Of a DNA stretch of 43,067 nucleotides, positions 1 through 9,394 are shown piece after piece. The notes under the pieces are model-generated. The model was given only the letters and a program-made list of their open reading frames with translations, was not told the origin of the DNA and searched no databases. The DNA lies in the NCBI GenBank assembly GCA_017439985.1, contig JAFSIC010000006.1, positions 1 to 43,067 of the forward strand, given 5' to 3'. Origin of the DNA: Oscillospiraceae bacterium. GTDB lineage: Bacteria; Bacillota; Clostridia; Oscillospirales; Ruminococcaceae. The position numbers and the translations under genes were made by a program. Each line of letters opens with the position of its first letter. Positions within the stretch are counted from its first letter, which is position 1.

Positions 1-24
1 AAAAATCAAATTAGCAAAAACCAT
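1..24 (-). CDS. Start of a probable MBOAT-family O-acyltransferase (partial)
   Basis: Only eight codons lie in the window, read leftwards as MVFANLIF, preceded by a good ribosome binding site (AAGGAGAG, minus strand, about 32-40). The start M-V-F-x-x-L-x-F is typical of membrane-bound O-acyltransferases of the AlgI/DltB type, which open with this hydrophobic stretch. The family assignment is an inference from eight residues and could be wrong. That a minus-strand gene starts here is better supported, because a TATAAT box with an upstream TG lies at 72-77. Confidence 0.45.
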
Positions 25-71
25 AACAATACTCTCTCCTTACAGGGAGTTTCAAAACTCCATACCTTTGT

Positions 72-77
72 ATTATA
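72..77 (-). promoter_or_regulatory. Extended -10 box for the gene leaving the left edge
   Basis: On the minus strand TATAAT is preceded by TGA, the extended -10 arrangement. No strong -35 is visible. A short hairpin (GGAGTTT, CA, AAACTCC at 46-61) lies between it and the ribosome binding site. Confidence 0.45.
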
Positions 78-179
78 TCACAAAGCATCACAGAAAACAG
101 ACGGTTACAATAATTTTACCTTTCCTCTTTTCGGAATATCTCTCTTCCCTTTGCACAAGCTGTATGTGAGGTGATAAAT

Positions 180-416
180 GTGAAACGAAGACCAAATTCT
201 TCCCCTCGTGGCAGGATGCAGCGACAGGATTATCCCCGGCCTTTGATGAATACGAATGAAATACCAAAGGATATGCTGGATAATATCCGTCTGAATCCGG
301 AAAAACGAATCTGCCCCTCCTATGATTATCTTTCTATCGCGGAATATCGCGTTGCAGACAGGGACAAAATGGGATTTCGCGTCATTGATGATGCTGTGTG
401 GGAGCATATCATGTAA
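180..416 (+). CDS. Small protein of unknown function
   Basis: A 78-codon gene starting GTG at 180. The start was chosen because GAGGTGAT (168-175) sits just upstream; an in-frame GTG at 171 would lie inside that site. The product is hydrophilic, Arg/Pro-rich at the N-terminus, and contains Met-Asp-Asn-Ile and Cys-Pro-Ser-Tyr-Asp-Tyr segments. It has no membrane segment or signal peptide. It is followed directly by a strong terminator at 425-457, which supports a real transcript ending here. I do not recognise the family. Confidence 0.55.
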   Translation: MKRRPNSSPRGRMQRQDYPRPLMNTNEIPKDMLDNIRLNPEKRICPSYDYLSIAEYRVADRDKMGFRVIDDAVWEHIM

Positions 417-424
417 CCTCAAAA

Positions 425-457
425 GAAAAACAGGCGGCAGCTGCCGCCTGTTTTTTA
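425..457. terminator. Bidirectional intrinsic terminator
   Basis: Perfect palindrome CAGGCGGCAGCTGCCGCCTG (431-450) flanked by A-run and T-run. It serves both the unknown plus-strand gene and the leftward dnaG-rpoD-rrf2 operon. Confidence 0.85.
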
Positions 458-844
458 CATAAAGTCAGAGAATTTGTAAGATTCCAGCTTCGTCTGTACA
501 TCGCGGGAAATCTCGCAGAAGACCTTACGGAATTTGCAAGGTTCTCTGCGTCCGCAGTTGTAATCCTCATCCTGACAACGGGAAATGTGGTATTCCCCTT
601 CCAGCGTACGAATCACATCATACAGAGAGATCTCATCCAGCGGACGAGCGATCTCATAGCCGCCCTGTGTGCCTTTGTAGGAGCGCACGATTCCGGCAGC
701 CACCAATTTTCTCAGAATCTTCAGAGAGAAGCGCAGAGTCACTGCACACTGCTCTGCGATGGTTTTAGCATCCATTCGTTTGGCGGATTTCGCCAGACAA
801 TATACGATACGGATGGCATAATCAGTTTCCATGGTAAAACGCAT
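455..844 (-). CDS. Rrf2-family transcriptional regulator with Fe-S-type cysteines
   Basis: 129 residues with the Rrf2 winged helix at the N-terminus (start MRFTMETDYAIRIVYCLA, dimerising and recognition helices to about residue 65). A C-terminal cluster has Cys90, Cys97, Cys103 and Cys110; the first three have a spacing (C-x6-C-x5-C) close to that of the [2Fe-2S] ligands in IscR. Family members repress or activate genes for Fe-S assembly, cysteine metabolism or nitrosative stress; which applies here cannot be told. The gene starts 17 bases after the rpoD stop and has its own TGAGGTG site, so it is probably the last gene of the dnaG-rpoD operon. That neighbourhood is unusual for Rrf2 genes. 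Confidence 0.88.
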   Translation of the reverse strand: MRFTMETDYAIRIVYCLAKSAKRMDAKTIAEQCAVTLRFSLKILRKLVAAGIVRSYKGTQGGYEIARPLDEISLYDVIRTLEGEYHISRCQDEDYNCGRREPCKFRKVFCEISRDVQTKLESYKFSDFM

Positions 845-861
845 AGCTTCACCTCAGCTGA

Positions 862-1944
862 CTAATCAAGGAAGTCTTTCAGACGTTTGCTGCGGCTTGG
901 ATGACGCAGTTTACGCAGGGCTTTTGCTTCGATCTGACGGATACGTTCGCGAGTAACGTTAAATTCCTTACCCACTTCTTCCAGAGTGCGGTTTCTGCCG
1001 TCTACCAGACCAAAACGCAGCTCCAGAACTTTCTTTTCTCTTGGAGTCAAAGTGGAGAGAACATCTTCCAGCTCTTCTCTCAGCAGGGTGTGGGAAGCAG
1101 CATCAGCAGGTGCCGGTGCATCATCGTCAGGGATGAAGTCGCCCAGATGGCTGTCTTCTTCCTCACCGATTGGGGTTTCCAGAGAAACCGGCTCCTGAGC
1201 CACACGCATGATTTCGCGGACTTTATCCAGCGGCATATCCAGTTCGGCAGCGATCTCTTCTGCAGTTGCTTCATGGCCATTTTTATGCAGCAGCTGGCTG
1301 GATACTTTCTTTACTTTATTGATGGTTTCAACCATGTGTACAGGGATACGAATGGTTCTTGCCTGATCCGCGATAGCACGGGTAATTGCCTGACGGATCC
1401 ACCAAGTTGCGTAGGTGGAGAATTTGAAGCCTTTGGTGTGGTCGAATTTCTCTACCGCTTTGATCAGACCCAGATTACCTTCCTGAATCAGATCCAGGAA
1501 CTGCATGCCGCGGCCTACATAGCGTTTTGCAATGGAAACAACCAGACGCAGGTTTGCTTCAGACAGACGTTTTCTTGCATAAGGATCGCCCTCGGACATA
1601 CGCTCTGCCAGCTCCACTTCTTCTTCCGGAGTCAGCAGCGGAACACGACCGATCTCTTTCAGATACACTTTTACCGGGTCGTCGATGCTGATACCGTCAA
1701 CAGACAGCAGTGCTTCATCGTCTTCCACAGGGTCGGTACCTTTTTTGTCCAGATCGGACAGATCCAAATCATCGACAATGTCGATATTCAGTGTTTCCAG
1801 AGTATCATAGAGCTTGTCCACTTTCTCCACGTCAAAGTCCAACTGCTCCAGAGCATCATTGATCTCCTGTGCAGTCAGCTTACCGTTGGCTTTACCGGAC
1901 TCGATCAGCTCGCGAATGACCTCTTTTTTATCTTTAGTAGCCAT
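862..1944 (-). CDS. rpoD: Primary RNA polymerase sigma factor (sigma-70/SigA)
   Basis: 360 residues, the usual short Gram-positive form. Order: region 1.1-like acidic N-terminus (to about residue 80), region 1.2 ([16 protein letters not shown]), region 2 with [20 protein letters not shown] and the -10-recognising [14 protein letters not shown] segment, region 3, and region 4 with the helix-turn-helix [20 protein letters not shown] near the C-terminus. It directs RNA polymerase to housekeeping promoters; TTGACA/TATAAT-like promoters in this window fit. It follows dnaG after a 16-base gap carrying AGGGAGG, the conserved primase-sigma arrangement of Firmicutes. Confidence 0.98.
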   Translation of the reverse strand: MATKDKKEVIRELIESGKANGKLTAQEINDALEQLDFDVEKVDKLYDTLETLNIDIVDDLDLSDLDKKGTDPVEDDEALLSVDGISIDDPVKVYLKEIGRVPLLTPEEEVELAERMSEGDPYARKRLSEANLRLVVSIAKRYVGRGMQFLDLIQEGNLGLIKAVEKFDHTKGFKFSTYATWWIRQAITRAIADQARTIRIPVHMVETINKVKKVSSQLLHKNGHEATAEEIAAELDMPLDKVREIMRVAQEPVSLETPIGEEEDSHLGDFIPDDDAPAPADAASHTLLREELEDVLSTLTPREKKVLELRFGLVDGRNRTLEEVGKEFNVTRERIRQIEAKALRKLRHPSRSKRLKDFLD

Positions 1945-1960
1945 AGTTTTCCTCCCTAAC

Positions 1961-3718
1961 CTAACTCTTTCTTGCTTTCAAGGATTCCACGTAGCGCAAA
2001 TACTCGTCGGGATCCATATCACGGATCTCCTGCTCCGAACGCTGCTGACCATGTTCTTTCAGAATACGAATGTATTCATCCAGCTGCGTACGGTCGGCTC
2101 GCTGTATGGTTTCGGAAGCCAGGATACCCGATAAACGATCCATCGCCTCCTCTGACAAATCTGCCGACAGGGCCATTGGCTCCACCGAGCGATGGGCCTG
2201 TATCCTGTCACAGAGCAGAGTGACGATTTCACGGTTCACTTCAGTTACAAATTCAGATGGGGCACACTGCTTGATAAAATGAGGCACATAATCCGGATTT
2301 TTCATCAAAATCTCAATGATATGCTCCTCCGCAACGGCGTATTTCAAGTTTCGTTTCCGATCCATGTCCTTCCGGACCGAAGCAATGTCTCCGATATAAA
2401 TACTGGTATCATTTTTTTCTTTTTTCGCCTGGGCATTTTTTCTGCCCTTCTGGATGGAGTTGATCTGTGCCGTAATGGCTGCAGGTGCAACACCCAATTC
2501 CTCGGCGGTTTTTGTCAGATAAACCTCTCGTTCCAGAGGGTTGCGGATATCTGCCAGCAGTCTTGCAAAATCCTTCAAGAAGCTGACTTTTCCGTCCGCG
2601 GTGCTGACATCATATTTATTGCGGATCTTCGCAATTTCAAACTCCAGAGCGTTGGTACAGCCCTCCAGCAGCATCTGAAAGCGTTCCGGACCGAACTTCT
2701 TCAGATATTCGTCCGGGTCCTTGGCATCCGGAATGGTCAGTACGTTGACCTTGACACCAACCTCCGAGAAGATATTGATGGCTCGTTTGGTCGCTGCCTG
2801 ACCGGCATTATCTGAGTCATAGGCAATGATGATGGTATCCGTATACTGTGCAATGATGCGAGCCTGTTCTTCTGTCAAGGATGTGCCCAGCGTCGCCACA
2901 GCATTATCAAAGCCAGCCTGATGGATGGCAATGACGTCCATATAACCTTCAGCCAATATCAAATTCGGGGCTTTGGAAGCTTTTGCAAAGTTCAGCGCAA
3001 ACAAATTTTTACTCTTCTTGAAAACAGGCGTATCCGAGGAGTTCAGATACTTTGGTCCGCGCTCTCCCATGGCTCGCCCGCCAAAAGCGACCACATTGCC
3101 GCGCAGGTCGATAATAGGAAAGATGACTCTGCCGCGGAAACGGTCATACAAGCCGCCTTTCTTTGTGCGTCCGCAGATGCCGGAAGCCACCATTTCTTCT
3201 TCCCGGAATCCCTTGGATTTCAGATGATCCACCAGAGAGTTCCAGTCGTCGGGAGCATAGCCCAAACCAAAGCGCCGAATGATTTTCGGTGTTCTTCCGC
3301 GCTCGATCAAATAGCGATACGCGTCCTTTCCCACATCGGAAACCAGACACTGATGATAGAAGCGGGCTGTTTCACGGTTGATTTCCAAGGTTCGGGCTTT
3401 CAATCTTGCACCGCTGTCGTCCATGGAATCTTCCGGCACAGGCACACCGGCCTTTTGAGCCAGCAAGCGAACCGCTTCCGCATAGTCCAGATTTTCGATA
3501 CGCTTCAGAAAGCTGATGGTATCGCCGCCTGCACCGCAGCCAAAGCAGTAAAAGGATTGTGTCTGCGGATAAATGAAGAACGAACCTGTTTTTTCCGAAT
3601 GGAAAGGACAGAGACCAACCAGATTTTTACCCTTTCGCGTCAACTTCACATAGCCGGAAACGATGTCTTCAATATCACAGGATGCTTTCAGGTCCTGAAT
3701 AAAGGAATCAGGGATCAT
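1961..3718 (-). CDS. dnaG: DNA primase
   Basis: 585 residues from the ATG at 3718, chosen because AAGGAGG lies six bases upstream; an in-frame start 18 bases earlier would overlap that site. Domains in order: CHC2 zinc finger (Cys37, His40, Cys58, Cys61), RNA polymerase core, Toprim fold ([17 protein letters not shown], then [11 protein letters not shown]) and a C-terminal DnaB-helicase-binding part. It makes the RNA primers for replication. It leads the dnaG-rpoD-rrf2 operon. Confidence 0.98.
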   Translation of the reverse strand: MIPDSFIQDLKASCDIEDIVSGYVKLTRKGKNLVGLCPFHSEKTGSFFIYPQTQSFYCFGCGAGGDTISFLKRIENLDYAEAVRLLAQKAGVPVPEDSMDDSGARLKARTLEINRETARFYHQCLVSDVGKDAYRYLIERGRTPKIIRRFGLGYAPDDWNSLVDHLKSKGFREEEMVASGICGRTKKGGLYDRFRGRVIFPIIDLRGNVVAFGGRAMGERGPKYLNSSDTPVFKKSKNLFALNFAKASKAPNLILAEGYMDVIAIHQAGFDNAVATLGTSLTEEQARIIAQYTDTIIIAYDSDNAGQAATKRAINIFSEVGVKVNVLTIPDAKDPDEYLKKFGPERFQMLLEGCTNALEFEIAKIRNKYDVSTADGKVSFLKDFARLLADIRNPLEREVYLTKTAEELGVAPAAITAQINSIQKGRKNAQAKKEKNDTSIYIGDIASVRKDMDRKRNLKYAVAEEHIIEILMKNPDYVPHFIKQCAPSEFVTEVNREIVTLLCDRIQAHRSVEPMALSADLSEEAMDRLSGILASETIQRADRTQLDEYIRILKEHGQQRSEQEIRDMDPDEYLRYVESLKARKS

Positions 3719-3821
3719 AGCTGTCCTCCTTTCCAATCAAAAATCACGTATTTCGATGTTTCCGGAAGAAATATCTTAGAGTTCGATAGTTTCCCTATAT
3801 TATTTATACCGAAAAAAAGAA

Positions 3822-3855
3822 AAAACTCCTGCTAAAAAAGCAGAAGTTTTTTGAA
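3822..3855 (-). terminator. Terminator downstream of the YigZ gene
   Basis: On the minus strand an A-rich stem containing CTGCT/AGCAG with one mismatch is followed by a run of T. It ends the YigZ transcript and separates it from dnaG. Confidence 0.7.
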
Positions 3856-3887
3856 ATTTTCGATTTTTTTACTGAAAAAGCTACACT

Positions 3888-4511
3888 TTACAGAGGAAAT
3901 TCGCCCATAAGACGCTCTACTTCCACAGCTTCCACAGTTGCAGCCGTCATTTCCGTCAGTTCCGCACGGAATGCTTCCACATCTCTCTCAATAAAGAGGA
4001 TTCGCATGGTTACCATATCGGTAAATGCCGTATCCTGCACAATCGCTGTGTACTTGGAAAGCACATTGTTGATACGTCCATACTGATTGTAGTCCATCTG
4101 CATTTCCACCAGAACTGCCGGGCTCATGACCTTGCGCTGTGCCGCATCCACAGCCAGTTTCGCTGCATGAGCATAAGCTCGTACCAAACCGCCTGCTCCC
4201 AACAGGATACCGCCGAAGTAGCGGGTCACCACTACGATAACATCGGTCAGGCCTTCACGCTCCACCACTTCCATGATGGGAACGCCGGCTGTTCCTTGAG
4301 GCTCACCGTCATCGGAGGCGCGCTTCACGCCATTCTGAAGAATATAAGCAAAGCAGTTGTGTCGTGCGTCGCGGTGTTTTGCGCGGATTTCCGCGAGAAA
4401 AGCAAGAGCTTCCTCTTCGCTGCTGACCGGCGCAATATAACCAATAAATTGGCTCTTTCTCTCAAAGAAATCATCCTCTGCCCGCTGGGCGATGGTAACA
4501 TACTCTTTCAT
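3888..4511 (-). CDS. YigZ/IMPACT family protein
   Basis: 207 residues, the normal length for bacterial YigZ/YvyE proteins. The N-terminal UPF0029/IMPACT domain contains the conserved ARHNCFAYIL and DDGEPQGTAGVPIMEVV segments followed by VVTRYFGGILLGAGGLVRAY. The C-terminal part is the ferredoxin-like second domain. Eukaryotic IMPACT regulates Gcn2; the bacterial role is not settled. The start at 4511 is supported by GAGGAGG on the minus strand. It lies between the rpmE terminator and its own terminator, so it is probably transcribed alone or by readthrough. Confidence 0.93.
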   Translation of the reverse strand: MKEYVTIAQRAEDDFFERKSQFIGYIAPVSSEEEALAFLAEIRAKHRDARHNCFAYILQNGVKRASDDGEPQGTAGVPIMEVVEREGLTDVIVVVTRYFGGILLGAGGLVRAYAHAAKLAVDAAQRKVMSPAVLVEMQMDYNQYGRINNVLSKYTAIVQDTAFTDMVTMRILFIERDVEAFRAELTEMTAATVEAVEVERLMGEFPL

Positions 4512-4539
4512 GGCGTGACCTCCTCATGTTTCAGGATAA

Positions 4540-4570
4540 ACAAAAAGCGGTGCAGAATCTGCACCGCTCC
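4540..4570 (-). terminator. Terminator after rpmE
   Basis: Eleven-base-pair stem AGCGGTGCAGA/TCTGCACCGCT (4546-4568) with a T-run on the minus strand. Confidence 0.85.
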
Positions 4571-4583
4571 AGATAGCTTAAGA

Positions 4584-4787
4584 CTATTTGTCCATGTTGA
4601 AACGTTTGTTGAAACGATCTACACGGCCGCCAGAATCAACCAGTTTCTGTCTGCCAGTAAAGAAAGGATGACACTTGGAACAAATTTCAACGCGCAGATC
4701 CTTTTTGGTAGAACGAGTTTCAAATTCTGCACCACATGCACATCTTACTACTGTTGGCTCATACTTAGGATGGATACCCTGTTTCAT
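4584..4787 (-). CDS. rpmE: 50S ribosomal protein L31, zinc-binding type
   Basis: 67 residues from the ATG at 4787, preceded by AGAGGTGA. Cys16, Cys18, Cys36 and Cys39 form the zinc site, so this is the Zn-containing (C+) form rather than the zinc-free paralogue. Conserved segments MKQGIHPKY and [13 protein letters not shown] are present. It is a peripheral large-subunit protein. It has its own promoter and terminator. Confidence 0.98.
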   Translation of the reverse strand: MKQGIHPKYEPTVVRCACGAEFETRSTKKDLRVEICSKCHPFFTGRQKLVDSGGRVDRFNKRFNMDK

Positions 4788-4831
4788 TACGGAGTCACCT
4801 CTTTCTGTATACACGAAAAATAACATGATAT

Positions 4832-4860
4832 ATAATATCACAGGAATTTTGAAATTGCAA
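4832..4860 (-). promoter_or_regulatory. Promoter for rpmE
   Basis: Minus strand: TTGCAA (4855-4860), 17-base spacer, TATTAT (4832-4837). The -10 sits within a small dyad TGATAT-ATA-ATATCA. Confidence 0.7.
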
Positions 4861-4892
4861 GGCAAAATCGAAAAAAAGGCAAAATACCTATA

Positions 4893-5801
4893 TTATTTGT
4901 TTTTCAAAGCCTCGATACGTTGCTTATCGTCCAATTTAATGCTGAAACCGTTGCCATGTACTTCGTTCACGCGGTTTACAACCATAAATGCGTTCGGGTC
5001 AACCTCTTTGACAACGTTAGTCAGAGCGTGCAGTTCACGGTTATTGATGACAGACATAACCACTTTCTGAGGGTGTTTCAGATGACCGGTCACAGACTCC
5101 AGCAGAGTGGTACCACGATCGATTTTTTCATGGATCGCATTGTTGATTTCCATGTATTTTTCACTCATGATCATAACCTGAGTCTGAGTTACGCCCAGCA
5201 TTGCCACTTTATCCATTGCGATGGTGGTGCAGATAATGATCACAATACTGTAGAACAGAATCTGTGGGGTGGAGTATGGGATCTGAGTACACATGATAAG
5301 AATATCTACCGCATTCATGGTATATGCAACCGCAATGCCGGTTTTCTTGGTGATGATGATCGGTACTACGTCCATACCACCGGTGGATGCGCCCACACGG
5401 ATAACCAGACCAACACCGAAGCCGATCATCAGACCGCCGAACACAGCACCAAGGAGAGGGTCCGTATTCAAGGTAGATACTGTAGGAATACTCTCCAGAA
5501 CGCGGAGCGCAAACGGATACAAGAAGGTACTGAGCAGGGTATTGGCAGAAAAGCGTTTGCCCAAGAAAATATAACCAATGATAAAACAAATCACATTGAG
5601 TACTGCTACCGTAGAAGACAGTGGGATACCGGCCACTCTTTCCATCAACAGTGCAAGACCGGTTGCGCCGCCTGTCATAAAGTTCATCGGCGATACAAAA
5701 ATCATAATACCGCAAGCCAGAATAAAGTTACCGATAAAAATCAATACTACCGTTTTCAGGTAATCCAAAACAGTTTCTTTTGTGATCTTAATCTTTCCCA
5801 T
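4893..5801 (-). CDS. YitT family membrane protein
   Basis: 302 residues. About five or six hydrophobic segments fill the first 200 residues (for example FIGNFILACGIMIFVSPMNF and a Gly-rich segment ending GVGLVIRVGAS), followed by the conserved STGGMDVVPII motif and a soluble DUF2179 domain at the C-terminus (VVMSVINNRELHALTNVVKE). Substrate and role are unknown for most of the family; DUF2179 may bind a small regulator. The gene lies 3 bases after the YifB stop, with GGAGGAAATG overlapping that end, so the two are an operon. Confidence 0.92.
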   Translation of the reverse strand: MGKIKITKETVLDYLKTVVLIFIGNFILACGIMIFVSPMNFMTGGATGLALLMERVAGIPLSSTVAVLNVICFIIGYIFLGKRFSANTLLSTFLYPFALRVLESIPTVSTLNTDPLLGAVFGGLMIGFGVGLVIRVGASTGGMDVVPIIITKKTGIAVAYTMNAVDILIMCTQIPYSTPQILFYSIVIIICTTIAMDKVAMLGVTQTQVMIMSEKYMEINNAIHEKIDRGTTLLESVTGHLKHPQKVVMSVINNRELHALTNVVKEVDPNAFMVVNRVNEVHGNGFSIKLDDKQRIEALKNK

Positions 5802-5804
5802 AAA

Positions 5805-7331
5805 TCATTTCCTCCAATATTTTCGATCCAGCGAACGATACTGCAGAGCTTCCATCAAATGCTTGCTCTCGATCTGCTGGCTTCCGCTTAAATCAGCAAT
5901 CGTTCTTGCTACTTTGAGTATGCGGTCATAAGCACGTCCGGACAAACCCATGCGGTCAAAGGCTGCCGCCATTTTCTTCGAGGCTTCCTCCGTCAGCTGA
6001 CAGAATTCCCGCAGCTGCGATGAGGTCATGCCTGCGTTGCATTTCGTCTCTGTGCCTTTGAAGCGTTCTTCCTGAACCGCTCTTGCTTTACAGATGCGCT
6101 CCCGTACCTGTGCAGAGCTTTCTTCCGGCTTTTGAGACGTCAAGTCGCTGTACTCCAACGGAGCCACCTCAACCTGAATATCCATTCGATCCAATAAGGG
6201 ACCGGACACCTTTGACAAGTACTTGTCCACTGCTTTCTCACTGCAGCGGCAGGCAATCGTCGGATGTCCCAGATAACCGCAGGGGCAGGGGTTCATCGCC
6301 GCTACCACCATTACATTACAGGGGTAGGTCACGCGGGAACTTGCCCTCGAGATGGTCACTTCGCCATCCTCGATAGGCTGACGAAGAATTTCCACCGCCT
6401 GTCGACTGAATTCCGGCAGCTCATCCAAAAACAGGACACCGTTGTGTGCCAGCGAAACTTCTCCCGGCAGAGGATTGGAACCGCCGCCGGACAAACCGGC
6501 CGCACTCACCGTATGGTGCGGAGAGCGGAAGGGGCGCTGCACATTAAGAGTGTCGCCCTTGTTCAGCAGACCGGCCACTGAGTGGATCTTTGCCGTTTCA
6601 ATACTCTCTCTTTCCGTAAGAGGCGGCAAAATCGTCGGGATACGCTTAGCCAGCATGCTTTTACCGGTACCGGGCGGCCCGATAAACAGAAGGTTGTGTC
6701 CTCCTGCTGCAGCTACCTCCAGCGCACGTTTCGCCAGAGCCTGTCCCTTCACATCACTGAGGTCGATCGGATAGCTTTGCTCTCTCTCCTGCAGGATCTT
6801 ATGTTCCCGCGGCTTCAAAAGCACCTCTCCATTCAGGTGTTTGATGATATCCGATACCGTCTTTGCCGGGTAGATGGTGATACCATCCACCGCTGCACCT
6901 TCTTCCGCATTGTCGTATGGCAGGAACAGCTCTTTGATGCCATCCTCTCTCGCCTGCAGTACCATAGGCAGAACACCTTGGATCGGCCTCAACTCACCAA
7001 AGAGGGACAGTTCTCCAATGAAAGCCTGATACTCTTTCGGATCAGGCAGACAGCCTCTTGCTGTGATGACCGACAATAAAATCGGCACATCGTAGACGGG
7101 GCCGGTCTTTTTTACTGCCGCCGGCGCCAGATTGACGACGATCTTCCCCAACGGAAACGGAAAACCAGTGGAAGAGATCGCTGCACGAACACGATCGCGG
7201 GATTCTTTGACCGCCGCATCCGGCAGACCGACAATGTCAAAGCCCGGCATGCCTCTGGAAAAATCCACTTCCACCTGCACCTGATACGCATCAATGCCGG
7301 TGACCCCGTAGCTTTTGTAGCAGCAGTACAT
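5805..7331 (-). CDS. YifB/ComM family AAA+ ATPase (Mg-chelatase-like)
   Basis: 508 residues starting ATG at 7331, with AGGAGGG at the right distance. N-terminal S5-fold/Lon-like domain (to about residue 180) followed by a Mg-chelatase-type ATPase with Walker A GPPGTGKS, Walker B LFLDELPEF and a zinc-like CPCGYLGHPTIACRC segment, then a C-terminal lid domain. In Haemophilus and Vibrio the ComM homologue is a helicase for branch migration during natural transformation; here that role is inference. Confidence 0.94.
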   Translation of the reverse strand: MYCCYKSYGVTGIDAYQVQVEVDFSRGMPGFDIVGLPDAAVKESRDRVRAAISSTGFPFPLGKIVVNLAPAAVKKTGPVYDVPILLSVITARGCLPDPKEYQAFIGELSLFGELRPIQGVLPMVLQAREDGIKELFLPYDNAEEGAAVDGITIYPAKTVSDIIKHLNGEVLLKPREHKILQEREQSYPIDLSDVKGQALAKRALEVAAAGGHNLLFIGPPGTGKSMLAKRIPTILPPLTERESIETAKIHSVAGLLNKGDTLNVQRPFRSPHHTVSAAGLSGGGSNPLPGEVSLAHNGVLFLDELPEFSRQAVEILRQPIEDGEVTISRASSRVTYPCNVMVVAAMNPCPCGYLGHPTIACRCSEKAVDKYLSKVSGPLLDRMDIQVEVAPLEYSDLTSQKPEESSAQVRERICKARAVQEERFKGTETKCNAGMTSSQLREFCQLTEEASKKMAAAFDRMGLSGRAYDRILKVARTIADLSGSQQIESKHLMEALQYRSLDRKYWRK

Positions 7332-7369
7332 CAAAATCCCTCCTGTTCGCAGAAATCACATCATAACAT

Positions 7370-7398
7370 AGTGTAACATATTTCCTTTTGCGCTTCAA
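7370..7398 (-). promoter_or_regulatory. Promoter for yifB-yitT
   Basis: Minus strand: TTGAAG (7393-7398), 17-base spacer, TACACT (7370-7375). Confidence 0.5.
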
Positions 7399-7463
7399 TT
7401 CTTTGGATTAAAGTGCACTCAAAAAATTTTCCTCACTTTCTTTAGAAAAACTCGACAAAAATA

Positions 7464-7493
7464 TTCCCAAACATACGCAAACTATGGTATAAT
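7464..7493 (+). promoter_or_regulatory. Extended -10 promoter of the phosphohexomutase gene
   Basis: TGGTATAAT (7485-7493) is an extended -10. The -35 is weak (TTCCCA, 18-base spacer). A small TGCGCA-based hairpin follows in the 5' leader at about 7504-7520. Confidence 0.6.
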
Positions 7494-7568
7494 AAGTATA
7501 AGAATGCGCATCGTGTGCGCAAAGTCTATGGAAAGAGCCAATAATAAGACAATGGAGGGTCATTATTT

Positions 7569-9266
7569 ATGAGTTACATGGACACTTATCACATTTGGGA
7601 ATCCGTTAAAATGGAAGATCCTGCTCTTGCTGCTGAACTGGAAAGCATCAAAGGCAACGACAAAGAGATCATGGAACGCTTCTATAAGAGCCTGGAATTC
7701 GGTACCGCAGGTCTCCGCGGTGTTCTGGGCGTGGGCACTAACCGTATGAACATCTACACCGTTCGTCAGGCTACTCAGGCTATGGCTGACTACCTGAACA
7801 ACGCTAACGAAAGCAACACCGTTGCCATCGGTTATGACAGCCGTATCAACAGTGATGTTTTCGCAAAAGAAACCGCTTGCGTTTTCGCTGCAAACGGCAT
7901 CAAAGTACGCATCTTCTCTGAACTGATGCCTGTCCCTGTTCTGTCCTATGCGGTTCGCGAGCTGAAATGCGAAGCAGGTATCGTTATCACCGCAAGCCAC
8001 AACCCTGCAAAATACAACGGCTACAAAGCTTACGGCCCTGATGGCTGCCAGCTGAACCCGGACGCTGCTGCTGTTGTTCTGGATTATATGACCAAAACCG
8101 ACATCTTCACCGGTGTAAAACACGTTTCCTTCGAAGAAGGTATGGAAAAAGGCCTCATCGAATACATTCCTGAAAGCCTTGTACAGGCCTTCCTGGATCG
8201 TGTTTACAGCCTGCGTGTCAACAAAGATGCTCACTCCGATCTCCATGTTGTTTACTCCCCACTGAACGGTTCCGGTAACCGCTGTGTTCGCAGCATCCTG
8301 GATCGCATGGGTGTAAAAACCACCGTTGTTCCGGAACAGGAAAAACCGGACGGCAATTTCCCAACCTGTACTTATCCAAACCCGGAAGAAAAAGCAACTC
8401 TGGAACTGGGTATCAAACTCTGTAAAGAACTGGACGCTGACCTGGTTCTGGCTACCGACCCTGACTGCGACCGCGTTGGCTGCGCAGTAAAACACAACGG
8501 AGAATACATCCTGCCAACCGGTAACGAAGCCGGCGTTCTGATGCTGGACTACATCTGCCGCTGCAAAAAAGAACTGGGCACCTTCCCTGCAAACCCTGTT
8601 GCAGTAAAATCCATCGTATCCTCCCCACTGGCTGACGAAGTAGCAAAATACTACGGCGTTGAAATGATCAACGTGCTCACCGGTTTCAAATACATCGGCG
8701 AACAGGTTACCATCCTCGCTGACAAAGGCGAACCGGAACGCTTCCTGCTGGGCTTCGAGGAAAGCTACGGCTACATGACCGGCGACCACGTTCGCGACAA
8801 AGACGGTGTCAACGGCGCAATGATGATCGTGGAAATGGCTCAGTACTACAAACAGAAAGGCATGACCCTGATCGATGCTCTGGAAGAGATCTTCTCCCGC
8901 CATGGCATCTACAACGCACAGGTAAAAGGCTACAACTTCGAAGGCGCTGACGGTATGGAAAAAATGAAGAACATCATGGCTTCCCTGCGCCAGAACCCAC
9001 TGAATGAAATCGGCGGCTACAAAGTAGTCGGCTACGCTGACTACCAGACCGGCAAACGCACCGTAAACGGTGTTGAATCCGAAATCGGTCTGCCTCTGTC
9101 CAACATTCTGGAATACAATCTGGAAAACAACCTGAAAGTGATCGTTCGTCCATCCGGTACCGAACCTAAGATCAAAGTATATCTGACCATCGTTACCAAC
9201 GACCGTGAACAGATTCCTGTGATCGCACAGAACCTCTTCGCTGCTTGTGAAGAACATCTGAAATAA
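7569..9266 (+). CDS. Phosphoglucomutase/phosphomannomutase
   Basis: 565 residues of the alpha-D-phosphohexomutase superfamily, PGM2-like length. The phosphoserine loop is TASHNP with Ser143; the metal loop is DPDCDR near residue 300; the sugar-binding loop GFEESYGYM is near residue 394; the phosphate-binding RPSGTEPKIKVY is near the C-terminus. It interconverts hexose 1- and 6-phosphates for cell-wall and polysaccharide precursors. GGAGGG lies nine bases upstream of the ATG. Strongly biased codons (AAC, TTC, GTT, CTG) suggest high expression. It stands alone between its promoter and terminator. Confidence 0.96.
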   Translation: MSYMDTYHIWESVKMEDPALAAELESIKGNDKEIMERFYKSLEFGTAGLRGVLGVGTNRMNIYTVRQATQAMADYLNNANESNTVAIGYDSRINSDVFAKETACVFAANGIKVRIFSELMPVPVLSYAVRELKCEAGIVITASHNPAKYNGYKAYGPDGCQLNPDAAAVVLDYMTKTDIFTGVKHVSFEEGMEKGLIEYIPESLVQAFLDRVYSLRVNKDAHSDLHVVYSPLNGSGNRCVRSILDRMGVKTTVVPEQEKPDGNFPTCTYPNPEEKATLELGIKLCKELDADLVLATDPDCDRVGCAVKHNGEYILPTGNEAGVLMLDYICRCKKELGTFPANPVAVKSIVSSPLADEVAKYYGVEMINVLTGFKYIGEQVTILADKGEPERFLLGFEESYGYMTGDHVRDKDGVNGAMMIVEMAQYYKQKGMTLIDALEEIFSRHGIYNAQVKGYNFEGADGMEKMKNIMASLRQNPLNEIGGYKVVGYADYQTGKRTVNGVESEIGLPLSNILEYNLENNLKVIVRPSGTEPKIKVYLTIVTNDREQIPVIAQNLFAACEEHLK

Positions 9267-9272
9267 GATTTT

Positions 9273-9316
9273 TTCAGCAGAGACTGTCTTTGAGACAGTC
9301 TCTGCTTCTTTTTGTC
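9273..9316 (+). terminator. Terminator of the phosphohexomutase gene
   Basis: Stem AGCAGAGACTGTCT/AGACAGTCTCTGCT with a three-base loop, then TCTTTTT. A second small hairpin TTCCGCA/TGCGGAA follows at 9332-9350. Confidence 0.88.
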
Positions 9317-9359
9317 TCTTTTCCTCAAAAGTTCCGCAGAATATGCGGAAAATTTCATC

Positions 9360-9387
9360 TTGCAACTGCAGGATTTTATGTTATAAT
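9360..9387 (+). promoter_or_regulatory. Promoter of the corA leader transcript
   Basis: TTGCAA (9360-9365), 16-base spacer, TATAAT (9382-9387). Transcription from here would give a leader of about 150 bases before corA. Confidence 0.75.
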
Positions 9388-9394
9388 TAGACTG

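Noticed and set aside
901-1959. 352-codon frame antisense to rpoD
   Set aside because: rpoD is certain on the other strand; the frame has no domain.
7563-9365. 600-codon open frame antisense to the phosphohexomutase gene
   Set aside because: It arises from the biased codons of the real gene; the product is Phe/Val-rich without domains, and the plus-strand gene has all catalytic motifs.
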